Below are positions 34,215-42,752 of a DNA stretch of 64,000 nt, piece after piece (the stretch's first letter is position 1; the number at the start of each line of letters is the position of its first letter). Source of the DNA: Methanomassiliicoccaceae archaeon UBA472 (GTDB lineage Archaea > Thermoplasmatota > Thermoplasmata > Methanomassiliicoccales > UBA472); the NCBI GenBank assembly GCA_002497075.1, contig DAML01000015.1, forward strand, positions 6,452 to 70,451, written 5' to 3'. The translations under genes were made by a program, and so were the position numbers. The notes beneath the pieces were generated by a model that saw only the letters and a list, made by a program, of their open reading frames with translations, was not told where the DNA came from and searched no databases.

Positions 34215-35675
34215 ATGGCCACCCCCGGACCCGCGGCTGAAGTGGAGAGCGTCAAGGCCGCGATATCCAAATACTTCCCGGTCTACGACGTGCGGGTGAG
34301 CTACGATTCTCTCACTTTCTTCATCACTCCTGAACAATCCAGCCTGCATGCCAAGTTCGACAATCTGCGCAACGAGTTCAAGGCGCTCAAGCTGGTGCCC
34401 ATTCTTCGCTACAACGGCGGCGAGTACACCATCAGCGTGGTCAAGAGACCAGAACTGAGGACCAGGGGCCTCTGGCTGAACGGGGTGCTCATGGTCGTCA
34501 CCCTGATAACCACCGTCATCGCCGGGGCGGTTCTATGGGCTTCCTACGGTGGCAACAACGACCTGGCTCGACCGGAGAACTATCTGTGGGGCGCGCTGTT
34601 CTTCGCCCTGCCGCTATTGGCCATCTTAGGCACTCACGAGCTCAGCCATTTCATCGCTGCCAGGAAATGCGGCGTGGCCGCCTCGCTGCCTTTCTTCATT
34701 CCGTCCATACCTCCGTTGGGCACGTTCGGGGCGTTCATCTCCATGAGGGACCCCATCCCCGACCGCCGCTCCCTGGTGATCATAGGCGCCGCCGGTCCGA
34801 TAGGAGGTCTGCTGGTCACCATCCCTGTCTCTTTCATAGGCCTCTGGCTAACGTCCCTGGGCGACCCGGGCAGCGGTATGGTAGGGGACGCTGGCGCGGT
34901 GGCGATATCCATTCAGCCGCTGTATGCGCTGCTTTCGCTTCTGGTGCCTCTTCCGGAGAACGTCACCCTGCACCCCACCGCATTCGCGGCCTGGGTGGGC
35001 TTCCTGGTGACCGCCATCAATCTGCTTCCCGCCGGACAGTTGGACGGCGGTCACGTTGCTCGCGGACTGCTCGGCGATAAGGCCAAGTACCTCAGCTATG
35101 CCACGGTCGGCCTTCTGCTGGTGCTCGGGATCTACTACACCGGTTGGCTGATCTTCGCCATGCTGATACTGTTCCTGGGACTCCGGCATCCCGCCCCTCT
35201 TAACGACGTCAGCCGGCTAAGCAAGAAGACAATGGTGCTAGGGGTGGTGACCATGGCCATACTCCTGATCACCTTCTCACCGATACCGTTGGTGGAGATC
35301 GCTCCCGACCACTCTTTCAGCGTGGAGCTGCCAGGCGGGAACGAGACGACAATGCTGGCCGGAACGTCGGTCTACGTCACCATGCTGGTCAACAACACCG
35401 GGAACACCAATTCCACCATGGAGCTGAACGCCATGCAGGTCCCGCACGGCTGGGGCGTTTCTTTGTTCGTTCAAGGGGGCGACGAGGAGAACGCCACGGA
35501 TCTCCTGGAGGTCCTGGTGCCTTACGAGGAAGGTGTGGTCGTCATCATCAAGGTCAGTGTCCCCCCGGAGGAGGATGTCGGAGAATGGGATTTGCTGGTG
35601 GACGTGAGGTCCTTCAACAGCAACGGGTCGGTCTATGAGAGCGATGAGTACCTGTTCACCTTCACCGTCGAATGA
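34215..35675 (+). CDS. site-2 protease-like M50 membrane metalloprotease
   Basis: 486 residues. After a cytosolic N-terminal domain (about 1-80) come several helices with the zinc motif H141-E142-x2-H145 (GTHELSHF) and the third ligand region NLLPAGQLDGGH (D277). The middle carries PSIPPLGTFGAFISM, typical of the archaeal branch. A C-terminal beta-rich extracytoplasmic domain (about 375-486, NTGNTNSTMELNAMQVPHGW) resembles NEW3/alpha-galactosidase-type Ig domains and is unusual for the family. It likely performs intramembrane cleavage of regulators or signal remnants. Confidence 0.85.
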   Translation: MATPGPAAEVESVKAAISKYFPVYDVRVSYDSLTFFITPEQSSLHAKFDNLRNEFKALKLVPILRYNGGEYTISVVKRPELRTRGLWLNGVLMVVTLITTVIAGAVLWASYGGNNDLARPENYLWGALFFALPLLAILGTHELSHFIAARKCGVAASLPFFIPSIPPLGTFGAFISMRDPIPDRRSLVIIGAAGPIGGLLVTIPVSFIGLWLTSLGDPGSGMVGDAGAVAISIQPLYALLSLLVPLPENVTLHPTAFAAWVGFLVTAINLLPAGQLDGGHVARGLLGDKAKYLSYATVGLLLVLGIYYTGWLIFAMLILFLGLRHPAPLNDVSRLSKKTMVLGVVTMAILLITFSPIPLVEIAPDHSFSVELPGGNETTMLAGTSVYVTMLVNNTGNTNSTMELNAMQVPHGWGVSLFVQGGDEENATDLLEVLVPYEEGVVVIIKVSVPPEEDVGEWDLLVDVRSFNSNGSVYESDEYLFTFTVE

Positions 35676-36657
35676 AGATGTGATAATGGCGCGTTAGGGA
35701 ACGGTGCACGCGCTGCCTATGCAGTTCCTGCAGTTCCATATCTTCTGTCCTCACTTCCCGGGGGAGGACGATGCCTGCTCTTTTTCCAGAGGATAGCACT
35801 TCCGCCGAGGCCCTGATGCCCCTGGAGTACAGAAGATCGATATCCTCCTTCTTGGTGCTGGCCGCCCTTCCGTACGGGGGGTCCGTCGCGACCGCATCCA
35901 CCTTTCCAAACATGGAGGGAACGTCGCCGATATCGGCTACCTGAACTTCCGCCTGGACGTTGAAATGCTCGAGGTTGCGCTTGCAGCCTTCCACCATCTC
36001 CGGGTCGATGTCCGAGCCGATCGCTTTCATCCCCAGCATGGCCGCCTCCAGAACTATGCCGCCAGTTCCGCAGAAAGGATCTAGCACCGTATCGCCACGT
36101 CTAGCCTCCGTAAGATTGATCAAAGCTCTGGCATAACGAGGGTGCAGAGAGATCGGGGAAAAGAACGGCCTCTCGGCGACCTTGCGTCGGTCGAACTTCT
36201 TTCGGTCGATCTCGTGATCGGCGATGAAAAAGTGCACCTTCTCGGAAATAAGCACCCTGACCGTGAGGTCAGGCGTGGTAAGGTCGATATCGTGTTCTTG
36301 AGAAAGGACCTTGCCGACCTTCTTGGCCAGCTCATGGGTGTTGACGTCAGCATGCAGCCCCTCAACCTTCCTGGCCCGAACGCAGACGCTTCCCTCGGGA
36401 AGCTCCAGTTCGGAAGATATAGAATCCAATCCGTCCAGATCGCATGAGCCTAGATAGCGTCCGAAACGGTGGGTCAAGCCCAGGCGACCGGCCACGTGTG
36501 GCAGGCAATCTGTATCGCATTCCGCCAGAAGATAACCCGGGCCGAGGGCCAGCTGCCGGGATCCGGGGGACTCCGCCCGGAGGCAGGCTAGAACCTCCGC
36601 TCCAGGCAGGGTCGGGTGCTCCCCCGACATCTCGAACAGAACTTGGCCTATGGTCAT
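35662..36657 (-). CDS. tRNA (guanine-N2)-methyltransferase, Trm-G10 type
   Basis: 331 residues. An N-terminal THUMP-containing part (about 1-150, with FIADHEIDRKKFDRRK near 140-155) is followed by a Rossmann methyltransferase: VLDPFCGTGGIVLEAAMLG near residue 193 and the N-methyltransferase motif TDPPYGRAAS near 262. The archaeal enzyme dimethylates G10 of tRNA. It overlaps the convergent protease gene by 14 bases and starts eight bases after the RadA stop, probably as one transcript. Confidence 0.88.
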   Translation of the reverse strand: MTIGQVLFEMSGEHPTLPGAEVLACLRAESPGSRQLALGPGYLLAECDTDCLPHVAGRLGLTHRFGRYLGSCDLDGLDSISSELELPEGSVCVRARKVEGLHADVNTHELAKKVGKVLSQEHDIDLTTPDLTVRVLISEKVHFFIADHEIDRKKFDRRKVAERPFFSPISLHPRYARALINLTEARRGDTVLDPFCGTGGIVLEAAMLGMKAIGSDIDPEMVEGCKRNLEHFNVQAEVQVADIGDVPSMFGKVDAVATDPPYGRAASTKKEDIDLLYSRGIRASAEVLSSGKRAGIVLPREVRTEDMELQELHRQRVHRSLTRHYHIFIRR

Positions 36658-36665
36658 GGTGGCGA

Positions 36666-37607
36666 TCAGTCCCTGACGCCTTCCTCAGTCACGTTGATGA
36701 CCACTTCGGCTTCCGGCCGGTCCGGGGAATCGATAAGCCTGGCTATCCTGCGGGTTCCCTTGCTCTTGCGCAGGTAAACGCGGTAGGTGGAAGCGTGGCC
36801 GACGACATGCCCGCCCACCGGACGGGTCGGATCTCCAAAGAACGCGTCCGGTTTCGCGGAGACCTGGTTGGTCACGGCTATCACCGCGTTGTTCACCTCG
36901 CCGAACGCCAGCAGTTCGTGCATGTGCTTGTTTAGCAAGCCCTGCCTTTCCGCTAGCGTTCCACGGCCTACGAACTCCGCGCGGAAGTGGGCGGTAAGGG
37001 AATCCACTATCATTAAGCGCACCGGGTGGATCTTGCCGACCTCCGCCGCCTTCTCCACCAGCAGCATCTGGTGCGACGAGTTGTAGGCTCGGGCGACGTG
37101 GATGCGTTTGAGCGTCTCTTCCGGGTCCACCCCATGGGCGTTTGCCATCTGGACGATCCTTTCGGGGCGGAACGTGTTCTCGGTGTCTATGATGACGACG
37201 TCACCGTCCAATCCGCCCTTCTCCTTGGGCAGGGTGGCGTTCACGGCCAGCTGGAAGCATATCTGGGTCTTGCCGCTTCCGAACTCCCCGTAGAACTCGT
37301 GTATGGCCTGGGATTCCAGCCCATTGCCCAGCAGTTCATCGAAAGCCTTTGAACTGGTGGTCAGCCGGTCGAGGTTCTTTCTCCTCTCGAAAATGATGTC
37401 GCCGGATTCGAAACCGCCTACGTCAGCGGCCTTCTTGGCGGCGTCTATGATCTTGATCGCGGTGGCCTCCCCTATGTCGCATGCGTCGGCCAATGTCTTG
37501 GGCGACTCCACCGCTATGGTCATGAGGTTTGTGTATCCTGCTTCTCTAAGCTTATCGGCAGTTGCGGGTCCTACTCCAGGCAACTCTTCAATGTTGGCGT
37601 TCGCCAT
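36666..37607 (-). CDS. radA: DNA repair and recombination protein RadA
   Basis: 313 residues, the archaeal Rad51/RecA recombinase. A helix-hairpin-helix N-terminal domain (LPGVGPATADKLREAGY; about 8-60) precedes the ATPase core with Walker A GEFGSGKTQ near residue 106 and Walker B LMIVDSLTAHFR near 200; ITNQV-type VTNQVSAKPD marks loop L2. AGGTG precedes the ATG. RadA catalyses strand exchange. Its paralogue RadB is 20 kb away in this window. Confidence 0.95.
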   Translation of the reverse strand: MANANIEELPGVGPATADKLREAGYTNLMTIAVESPKTLADACDIGEATAIKIIDAAKKAADVGGFESGDIIFERRKNLDRLTTSSKAFDELLGNGLESQAIHEFYGEFGSGKTQICFQLAVNATLPKEKGGLDGDVVIIDTENTFRPERIVQMANAHGVDPEETLKRIHVARAYNSSHQMLLVEKAAEVGKIHPVRLMIVDSLTAHFRAEFVGRGTLAERQGLLNKHMHELLAFGEVNNAVIAVTNQVSAKPDAFFGDPTRPVGGHVVGHASTYRVYLRKSKGTRRIARLIDSPDRPEAEVVINVTEEGVRD

Positions 37608-37778
37608 GTCTGCACCTATCCTTCCTTATCCCTGAGCATATTAAAAAGATGTTTGGGGGTTGACCGAAAGTGATTCGGTCGAATGAATCATGCTAGCCCG
37701 GGGATTAAACCGTGATGGTTACATTCGGTGTTCGGCGCATCAAAAGGGTTTATTACCGAGTTATTATTAAGGAAGTCC

Positions 37779-38441
37779 ATGGCCCAGAAGAAGCGTAAAG
37801 AGCCAGAGGTCAAGGAGGAATACAATTTCACTCCGCCGGACTTCAATGAGAGGGAGTTCTTGGAAAAGGACATAACGGTCACCAAGACGGTCCTTATCAG
37901 CGCGCTCCTGGCAGTGGTGTTCGGAGCTGTAGCGTATCTAACCACTGGCCTCACGTTCGTCATCGGCCTATTGATCATCGTCATCGGGGCGGTGGCTTTG
38001 AAGTACATATTCAAGTTCCTGCCCTTCGATCTCAGCGTGGTGGAGAACAAGACCTGGCTTGGGAACGGGGCCATGTTCTTCTTCCTGGCGTTGGGCATAT
38101 GGGTCCTGCTTCTGAACCCCCCCTTCGGGGACACGGTCGATCCCCAGATAAACGATCTGGAGGTCTGGGCTGGCGAGATGCAGTACAACCGCCCCTATAA
38201 CAACGTCCCCCTGGGCGAGGTCACCTTCAATGCTACCGTTATCGACAACGGGGACCTCTCCAAGGTGCAGTTCAGCTTTACGGGGGCGAATCCGCAATCG
38301 TTCGATATGGTGGCAGGGGACGACGGCCGTTACGAGCTCACGTACAACTTCACGGTGGCCGACACCTACACCTTCGCGGTGATAGCCACCGACGAGGCTG
38401 GAAACACCCAGACGTACACGTCGTCCATCCAGATCGTTTAA
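37779..38441 (+). CDS. membrane protein with extracytoplasmic Ig-like domain
   Basis: 220 residues. A basic N-terminus (AQKKRKEPEVKEE) leads to two close helices (about 35-75), a third helix (about 88-107), and a C-terminal beta-sandwich (about 120-220: PQINDLEVWAGEMQYN, VTFNATVIDNGDLSKVQFSFTG, YNFTVADTYTFAVIATDEAGN). The Ig-like part lies outside the cell. Function is unknown. An upstream in-frame start at 37728 is weaker; ATG 37779 after AAGGAAG is chosen. It overlaps the convergent CCA-enzyme gene by four bases. Confidence 0.7.
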   Translation: MAQKKRKEPEVKEEYNFTPPDFNEREFLEKDITVTKTVLISALLAVVFGAVAYLTTGLTFVIGLLIIVIGAVALKYIFKFLPFDLSVVENKTWLGNGAMFFFLALGIWVLLLNPPFGDTVDPQINDLEVWAGEMQYNRPYNNVPLGEVTFNATVIDNGDLSKVQFSFTGANPQSFDMVAGDDGRYELTYNFTVADTYTFAVIATDEAGNTQTYTSSIQIV

Positions 38442-39793
38442 ACCCGCCAAGCCTCTCTTTTATCCAGCAGGAGGGTGAAGGCCCTCCGGTTGGCCGTTCC
38501 GTAAACGTTCTGGCCCGAGAAACACTTTAATCCCTTTAGTTCGCGGAGATCGTTTCCCAGGGCCGCTTCCTTTCCTTTCGCCAGAACGAGGGTCGCCGGG
38601 TCGCGGTGCTCCCTTTTGACGTATACCATCCACTTGCCGTCGATCATGAAGGGCTGGCCCAGTCCAGACGATCTCCACTTGCTCACGAAATCGTCAGCGT
38701 TCTCGGTGCAGGCCGGAGGACCCTGGTGCAATCGTGACGGCGGCAGGTCCGCTGAGAACAGCTCGAAGGCCATCCGGATGTCCTTTCCAACGTCGTACTT
38801 CATGTCCAGCACCTGGAAGTCATTCATCTCCAGGAGCTTCTTGAAGCCTAGGACGCTCTTCTGGACCTGCGGGTACAGGTTGTCGTCGACCAGGTCCGGG
38901 CGGTCCAATACGATCACGAAGGGGAAGGTTCCGCGGTTGCGGAAGGTGGCATCGATGATATCGAGGTCAAGCAACGGTCTCTTCCGGGGGAAAAAGAACC
39001 TTTCGTTGCTTTCCCGCAGATACTCGCGGCTGGCGTGGACGAACAGGCAGAACTGGTCCAGGGATAGCGCGGACGAGACGTTCCGCTTGGGGTCCACCGG
39101 GTCCCAGAAGGTCAGTGGGGCGTTTCCTCCTGTTTTCTTGAATGTATCGATGTCCATGACCACGCCCGGGCGCCATCCTGAGGCGGCCTGGAGCACGCTG
39201 ATCAGGTCCCCGAACTTGATTATCAGCAGTTCCGTGAGGTAGCCGGAGAAACCCTGCACTCTGGCCTCCGCGCCGTAAACGCCCACGCCCTTCATGAGCT
39301 GCTTCAATAAGAGAACCTGCTCACGCTTGGCGGAGTCCAAACTGGAGAGGACGAAACGGGTGTGGAACGGCGTTCGGTCAACTGCCGATCTTATCTTCGA
39401 AGCGTCAGGCACTGCGTAGCAAGGCACAAGATCGACCTCGAAACCACCGAGCTCGCCGTGGGTGTACGGGTGTTCAGCATACCTCGTTTCGCCGCCCAGG
39501 ACTTCCTGGCCTATGCGCAGGCCGATCTTTTCAAGGTCCTTGCGCTCCACGGACTCGGGGAATAGCACGAAAAGGTCTATGTCCGGTTCACCCACATACG
39601 TTCCTTTGGCCACCGAGCCGACCAGCATGGTTTGTAGGCCCAGCCCGCTGCGGGAGATCGATTCCTCCGTCAAGAGCCGAAGCTGCTCAACCGCCTCGTT
39701 CAGCCTGCGGATCGTTCCGTCCTTCGGCCTGATCTTGCGAAGAACTCCCTCCTCCAAGGACATGGGTTGGGCATTGGGGAAGGGCATTATCAT
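38438..39793 (-). CDS. cca: CCA tRNA nucleotidyltransferase, archaeal class I
   Basis: 451 residues, the usual archaeal length. The nucleotidyltransferase core has VGSVAKGTYVGEPDIDLFVLFP near residue 57 (GS motif and the DxD carboxylates) and the later EVDLVPCY with the third acidic residue. The C-terminal domains (LLLKQLMKGVGVYGAEARVQGFSGYLTELL) match class I enzymes. It adds or repairs the 3' CCA of tRNAs, even though the tRNAs visible here encode CCA. ATG 39793 is used; ATG 39763 is an alternative. A long hairpin lies just upstream. Confidence 0.92.
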   Translation of the reverse strand: MIMPFPNAQPMSLEEGVLRKIRPKDGTIRRLNEAVEQLRLLTEESISRSGLGLQTMLVGSVAKGTYVGEPDIDLFVLFPESVERKDLEKIGLRIGQEVLGGETRYAEHPYTHGELGGFEVDLVPCYAVPDASKIRSAVDRTPFHTRFVLSSLDSAKREQVLLLKQLMKGVGVYGAEARVQGFSGYLTELLIIKFGDLISVLQAASGWRPGVVMDIDTFKKTGGNAPLTFWDPVDPKRNVSSALSLDQFCLFVHASREYLRESNERFFFPRKRPLLDLDIIDATFRNRGTFPFVIVLDRPDLVDDNLYPQVQKSVLGFKKLLEMNDFQVLDMKYDVGKDIRMAFELFSADLPPSRLHQGPPACTENADDFVSKWRSSGLGQPFMIDGKWMVYVKREHRDPATLVLAKGKEAALGNDLRELKGLKCFSGQNVYGTANRRAFTLLLDKREAWRV

Positions 39794-39808
39794 CTTTTAG
39801 GAAAAACC

Positions 39809-39873
39809 GCAGCGGGCCGGGGTGGTGGGGATTCAAAACTATAGGGGGAAGATCCCCGGCCTCCTTGCGCTGC
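39809..39873 (-). other. long hairpin between the MBL and CCA-enzyme genes
   Basis: GCAGCGGGCCGGGG (39809-39822) is complementary to CCCCGGCC (39854-39861) plus CGCTGC (39868-39873), with a six-base bulge (39862-39867) and a 31-base loop. On the minus strand it follows the MBL stop by 40 bases, precedes the cca ATG by 16 bases and is followed by GGTTTTTCC. It could be the MBL terminator or, if transcription starts from the TATA-like TTATTATATAG at about 39893-39903, a structured leader of cca. Confidence 0.5.
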
Positions 39874-39913
39874 AGTTTATACTATGTAAGCGCTACTATA
39901 TAATAATAACTTT

Positions 39914-40708
39914 TCAGGACCCGGAACGGTGGATGCGAATTACCTTACCCAGCTGTACGCTCATAAGGTCGTGGGCGGCGACGGTGCGCACTCCGGTACC
40001 CTTCTCGATCATGCTCGCCTGCTTCTCGGCCCCGGCGTGGATGAGCTTGGCTCCGAAATGGGTGAGGATGGCCATTTCCGGTTTAACTGCTTTTACGAAC
40101 TCCAGGGCGTCCTCGGTGCACAGGTGGTTCGGTATCCGGGCACCCCACGGGCGAGTTAAAGGGAGGATGAGCAGCCGGCTGCCCTCCTGCTCCCTTGCCA
40201 CGCGCTCGTCCAGCTCAGTGTCGCTCACGTAGGACACCAGCCCGTCCCGTGTCTCAATGGAGAATCCGACGCCGGTCGGGTCGCTGTGCCGGGTGCTGGT
40301 GAATCTTACTTTTACGCCGTCGATCTCAGTACTGCCGCCGGGCGAGGCCATCTCGATGCGGTCCAGTAGCGAACGGTGATAATTCGATATGGCCGGTCCA
40401 TGCAGCTGCGAACCTTCCAGGACGGAACGGGAGGCCAGCAAGGTCCCTCGTTTCTTGAGGCCGCCGCGGGACATTCCCTCGATCATGACCTCCGCGTCAG
40501 TATAGTGGTCAGGATGACAGTGGGAAACGAGCACCGCGTCCGTCTTGGCCGGGTCCAGATCGACGCAGTGCATCTGGTGCGCCGCCGACGGTCCTGGGTC
40601 TATGTGCATGTTGACCCCGTCCATCAGATAAAGGCCACCGGTGGCCCTGATCTGATATATGGTGGAGAAACGCCCACCTCCCGTTCCCAGGAACACTAAT
40701 TTGGTCAT
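39914..40708 (-). CDS. metallo-beta-lactamase fold hydrolase
   Basis: About 264 residues. The MBL motifs are intact: SHCHPDHYTD (HxHxDH) near residue 62, a downstream His in STRHSDPTG near 140, YVSDTELDE near 161 and LTHFGAKL near 215. Sequences of this type are near RNase Z/PhnP-like phosphodiesterases; the late HFGA motif resembles that group. Substrate unknown. GTG 40720 is in frame, but GGTG positioned before ATG 40708 supports the latter. Confidence 0.78.
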   Translation of the reverse strand: MTKLVFLGTGGGRFSTIYQIRATGGLYLMDGVNMHIDPGPSAAHQMHCVDLDPAKTDAVLVSHCHPDHYTDAEVMIEGMSRGGLKKRGTLLASRSVLEGSQLHGPAISNYHRSLLDRIEMASPGGSTEIDGVKVRFTSTRHSDPTGVGFSIETRDGLVSYVSDTELDERVAREQEGSRLLILPLTRPWGARIPNHLCTEDALEFVKAVKPEMAILTHFGAKLIHAGAEKQASMIEKGTGVRTVAAHDLMSVQLGKVIRIHRSGS

Positions 40709-40811
40709 GGTAACCCGCACCTTAACGATTCAATGTCCCATGCAGGAACTGGAAAATTAAACTTGCTACCCCGGCATATAATTATTATCGCCGGAAAGCC
40801 TTCCAGGACCG

Positions 40812-42110
40812 ATGGCTAGAAGCGTGCTCATCAGGAACGGAACTATCATCACCCAGGACCAGGCCCGCAGGGTGTTCGTGGGGGACATCCTAGTGCAGGA
40901 CGGCATCATCGCCGAGGTCGGTAAGGTCCGCGGAGGCGCTGACGAGGAGATAGACGCCAAAGGTGCTCCGGTGATGCCCGGGCTGATCAACACCCATTGT
41001 CATGTGGCCATGTCCGTCATGAAGGGGATGGCTGACGATCTGCCTTTCGGCGATTTCCTGAACCGGGTCTTCGCCATAGACTCGGACCGCAAGGACGAGG
41101 ACCTGCTGGCCGGATCCCGCCTGGGATGTCTGGAAATGCTTACCGGAGGTACGACCACCTTCGTGGACCTCTACTACTCTCAGGACGTGATCGCTCAGGC
41201 CGTCAGGGAATCAGGGATGCGCGGTGTGCTGTGCTGGGCCGTGCTCGATCAGCAGTTCACCACCCAGAACGGTGTCCCTCTGGACAACTGCAGATCGTTC
41301 CATTCGCGTTTCGCCGGGGACAAGAACATCGTGCCGGGGATAGGTCTTCAGGGAGTCTACGTCTGCTCGGAGGAGACGTTCATGGGCTCCCGGGAGTTCT
41401 CGGACCGCACCGGGGCGCTGATGACCTTCCATCTTTCCGAGACCAGAGGCGAGGTCTACGAGCACAAGAAAAAGACCGGGAAGCGACCGGGTGACTGGTT
41501 ATCGTCCATAGGTTTCCTGAACGAGAGGTGCCTGGCGGCCCATTCCGCCTGGCTCACGATAAACGAGGTCAGGGCGTTGGCCAAGGCTGGCGCGTCAATA
41601 TCGTCCTGCCCGGTGTCGAACATGAAGCTGGCCACCGGCGGCGTGGCGCCTATACCGGAGATGCAGAGAGAAGGCGTCAACGTGACCATCGGGACGGACG
41701 GTTCAACGACCAACAACTCCTTGGACATGTTCAGCGAGATGAAGACGCTCGCGTTGCTGCAGAAATCCAGCCGCTGGGACCCGACGGTGGTCAAGGCCCA
41801 GGAAGCTTTGGACTTCGCTACGATGAACGCCGCTAAAGCGCTTGGCATGCAGAAGGAGATCGGTTCCATCGAGGTGGGCAAGCGGGCGGACATCGTGATC
41901 ATGGATTCCCGCTCGCCCACGCTCCGGCCACTGACCCTGGACAACGTCGTCTCCAATGTGGTCTACTCGGCAGGCCGTGGCGACGTGAGGACCGTGCTGT
42001 GCTTCGGCGATATCGTGGTAAAGGACCGTATCCCGCAGAAGTTGGACCTGGACTCGGTCATCGAGGACGGGCAGAAGGCCATGGTGGCCATATCGGCCAA
42101 GAGAAAGTGA
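40812..42110 (+). CDS. 5'-deoxyadenosine/S-adenosylhomocysteine-type deaminase (amidohydrolase)
   Basis: 432 residues of the amidohydrolase superfamily: metal motif NTHCHVAMSVMKGMADDLPFGDFL near residue 60, His in MTFHLSETRGEV near 208 and AAHSAWL near 245, and Asp in IGTDGSTTNNSLDM near 295. The composition matches the archaeal MJ1541 (DadD) group that deaminates 5'-deoxyadenosine, SAH and MTA. Since radical SAM enzymes release 5'-deoxyadenosine, the presence of several such enzymes in this window makes that role sensible. A TATA-like CATATAATTATTATC lies at about 40775-40789, close before ATG 40812. Confidence 0.85.
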   Translation: MARSVLIRNGTIITQDQARRVFVGDILVQDGIIAEVGKVRGGADEEIDAKGAPVMPGLINTHCHVAMSVMKGMADDLPFGDFLNRVFAIDSDRKDEDLLAGSRLGCLEMLTGGTTTFVDLYYSQDVIAQAVRESGMRGVLCWAVLDQQFTTQNGVPLDNCRSFHSRFAGDKNIVPGIGLQGVYVCSEETFMGSREFSDRTGALMTFHLSETRGEVYEHKKKTGKRPGDWLSSIGFLNERCLAAHSAWLTINEVRALAKAGASISSCPVSNMKLATGGVAPIPEMQREGVNVTIGTDGSTTNNSLDMFSEMKTLALLQKSSRWDPTVVKAQEALDFATMNAAKALGMQKEIGSIEVGKRADIVIMDSRSPTLRPLTLDNVVSNVVYSAGRGDVRTVLCFGDIVVKDRIPQKLDLDSVIEDGQKAMVAISAKRK

Positions 42111-42118
42111 AAAAAGAA

Positions 42119-42230
42119 TGGTCCCGACTCCCGGATTTGAACCGGGCACCTGCTGATATCGGCGGCTGAGGACCGGCATGCCGGGATCCCACTACAGTCA
42201 GCCGCTCTAGCCAGACTGAGCTAAGTCGGG
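42119..42230 (-). tRNA. tRNA-Tyr (GTA) with a 34-base intron
   Basis: Acceptor strands CCCGACT (42224-42230) and AGTCGGG (42123-42129) pair fully; discriminator A at 42122 and CCA encoded at 42119-42121. The T-arm is CCCGG-TTCAAAT-CCGGG and the anticodon stem GCTGA/TCAGC frames loop C-T-GTA-G-A. The intron (42158-42191) sits between positions 37 and 38, the standard archaeal site. The mature form has 75 bases before CCA. Confidence 0.93.
42158..42191 (-). other. archaeal tRNA intron
   Basis: 34 bases after anticodon position 37. It contains CCGGC-AT-GCCGG, a five-pair hairpin core, and TCAGCCGC, which is complementary to the exon stretch GCGGCTGA at the start of the anticodon stem. Removal restores a normal seven-base anticodon loop. 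Confidence 0.85.
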
Positions 42231-42346
42231 TGTAAGCCACCATAATACCGATAGCGTATTTATCAATTATCGTGTGCCCGGAGCGCCTCTCTTACTGATT
42301 TATTCAGTCTGGGTGGTGCTTCACCGATCCCGCCTTAGAAAAAACC

Positions 42347-42355
42347 ATTATATAT
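42347..42355 (+). promoter_or_regulatory. TATA box of the ribbon-helix-helix gene
   Basis: ATTATATAT in AAACCATTATATATGGACC. Expected transcription start near 42378, leaving a leader of about 40 bases with AGGAAG just before ATG 42419. Confidence 0.5.
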
Positions 42356-42418
42356 GGACCAAGTCATAATCATGTCGGACAATAGAGGTCTAAACGACCT
42401 ACGTTGTCAGGAAGTACG

Positions 42419-42658
42419 ATGGAAGAAGGCGACCTGGAGAAGGTCACGTTGCGATTGCCGGCTAGGCACATCCGGGCTCTGGATTTCCTAGTTCAGGTAG
42501 ACGACTTCCCCTCCAGATCAGAAGCCATAAGAGCTGCCATCAGAGACTTCATTTACGCTAGGGTCGACCTGGTCGCCGACAAGATGAAAAAGATGGAAGA
42601 GGCCGAGAGGGTCCTAGCCGAGATCGAAGCCTACGAAGAGCGGTATATGAGGAAATAG
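42419..42658 (+). CDS. ribbon-helix-helix (CopG/Arc-type) DNA-binding protein
   Basis: 79 residues. The RHH unit is clear: KVTLRLPARHIRALDFLVQVDDFPSRSEAIRAAIRDFI is the beta strand and two helices, with the SRSEAIR turn typical of CopG. The C-terminal half is a charged helix (MKKMEEAERVLAEIEAYEE) for oligomerisation, with no metal-binding domain, unlike the NikR-like protein. It is a probable transcription regulator of unknown targets. TTG 42404 is in frame but AGGAAG favours ATG 42419. Confidence 0.82.
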   Translation: MEEGDLEKVTLRLPARHIRALDFLVQVDDFPSRSEAIRAAIRDFIYARVDLVADKMKKMEEAERVLAEIEAYEERYMRK

Positions 42659-42695
42659 CCTGCCAGGAAGGGATGGGATGCACCTAGTCAGGCCC

Positions 42696-42738
42696 GAGGT
42701 TCCCCCCCAGAAACCTCCCCTCTTTTTCTTTTTTTTTT
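42696..42738 (+). terminator. terminator between the RHH and PAC2 genes
   Basis: GAGGTT (42696-42701) pairs with AACCTC (42712-42717) over a C-rich ten-base loop, followed by CCCTCTTTTTCTTTTTTTTTT. It also bounds the convergent PAC2 operon. Confidence 0.6.
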
Positions 42739-42752
42739 AAATTGAAAAAGGT

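Noticed and set aside
39809..39873. Possible tRNA or tRNA-like gene between the MBL and cca genes
   Set aside because: The outer stem is long enough, but no T-arm, D-arm or anticodon arm with proper loops can be drawn, so it is recorded only as a hairpin.
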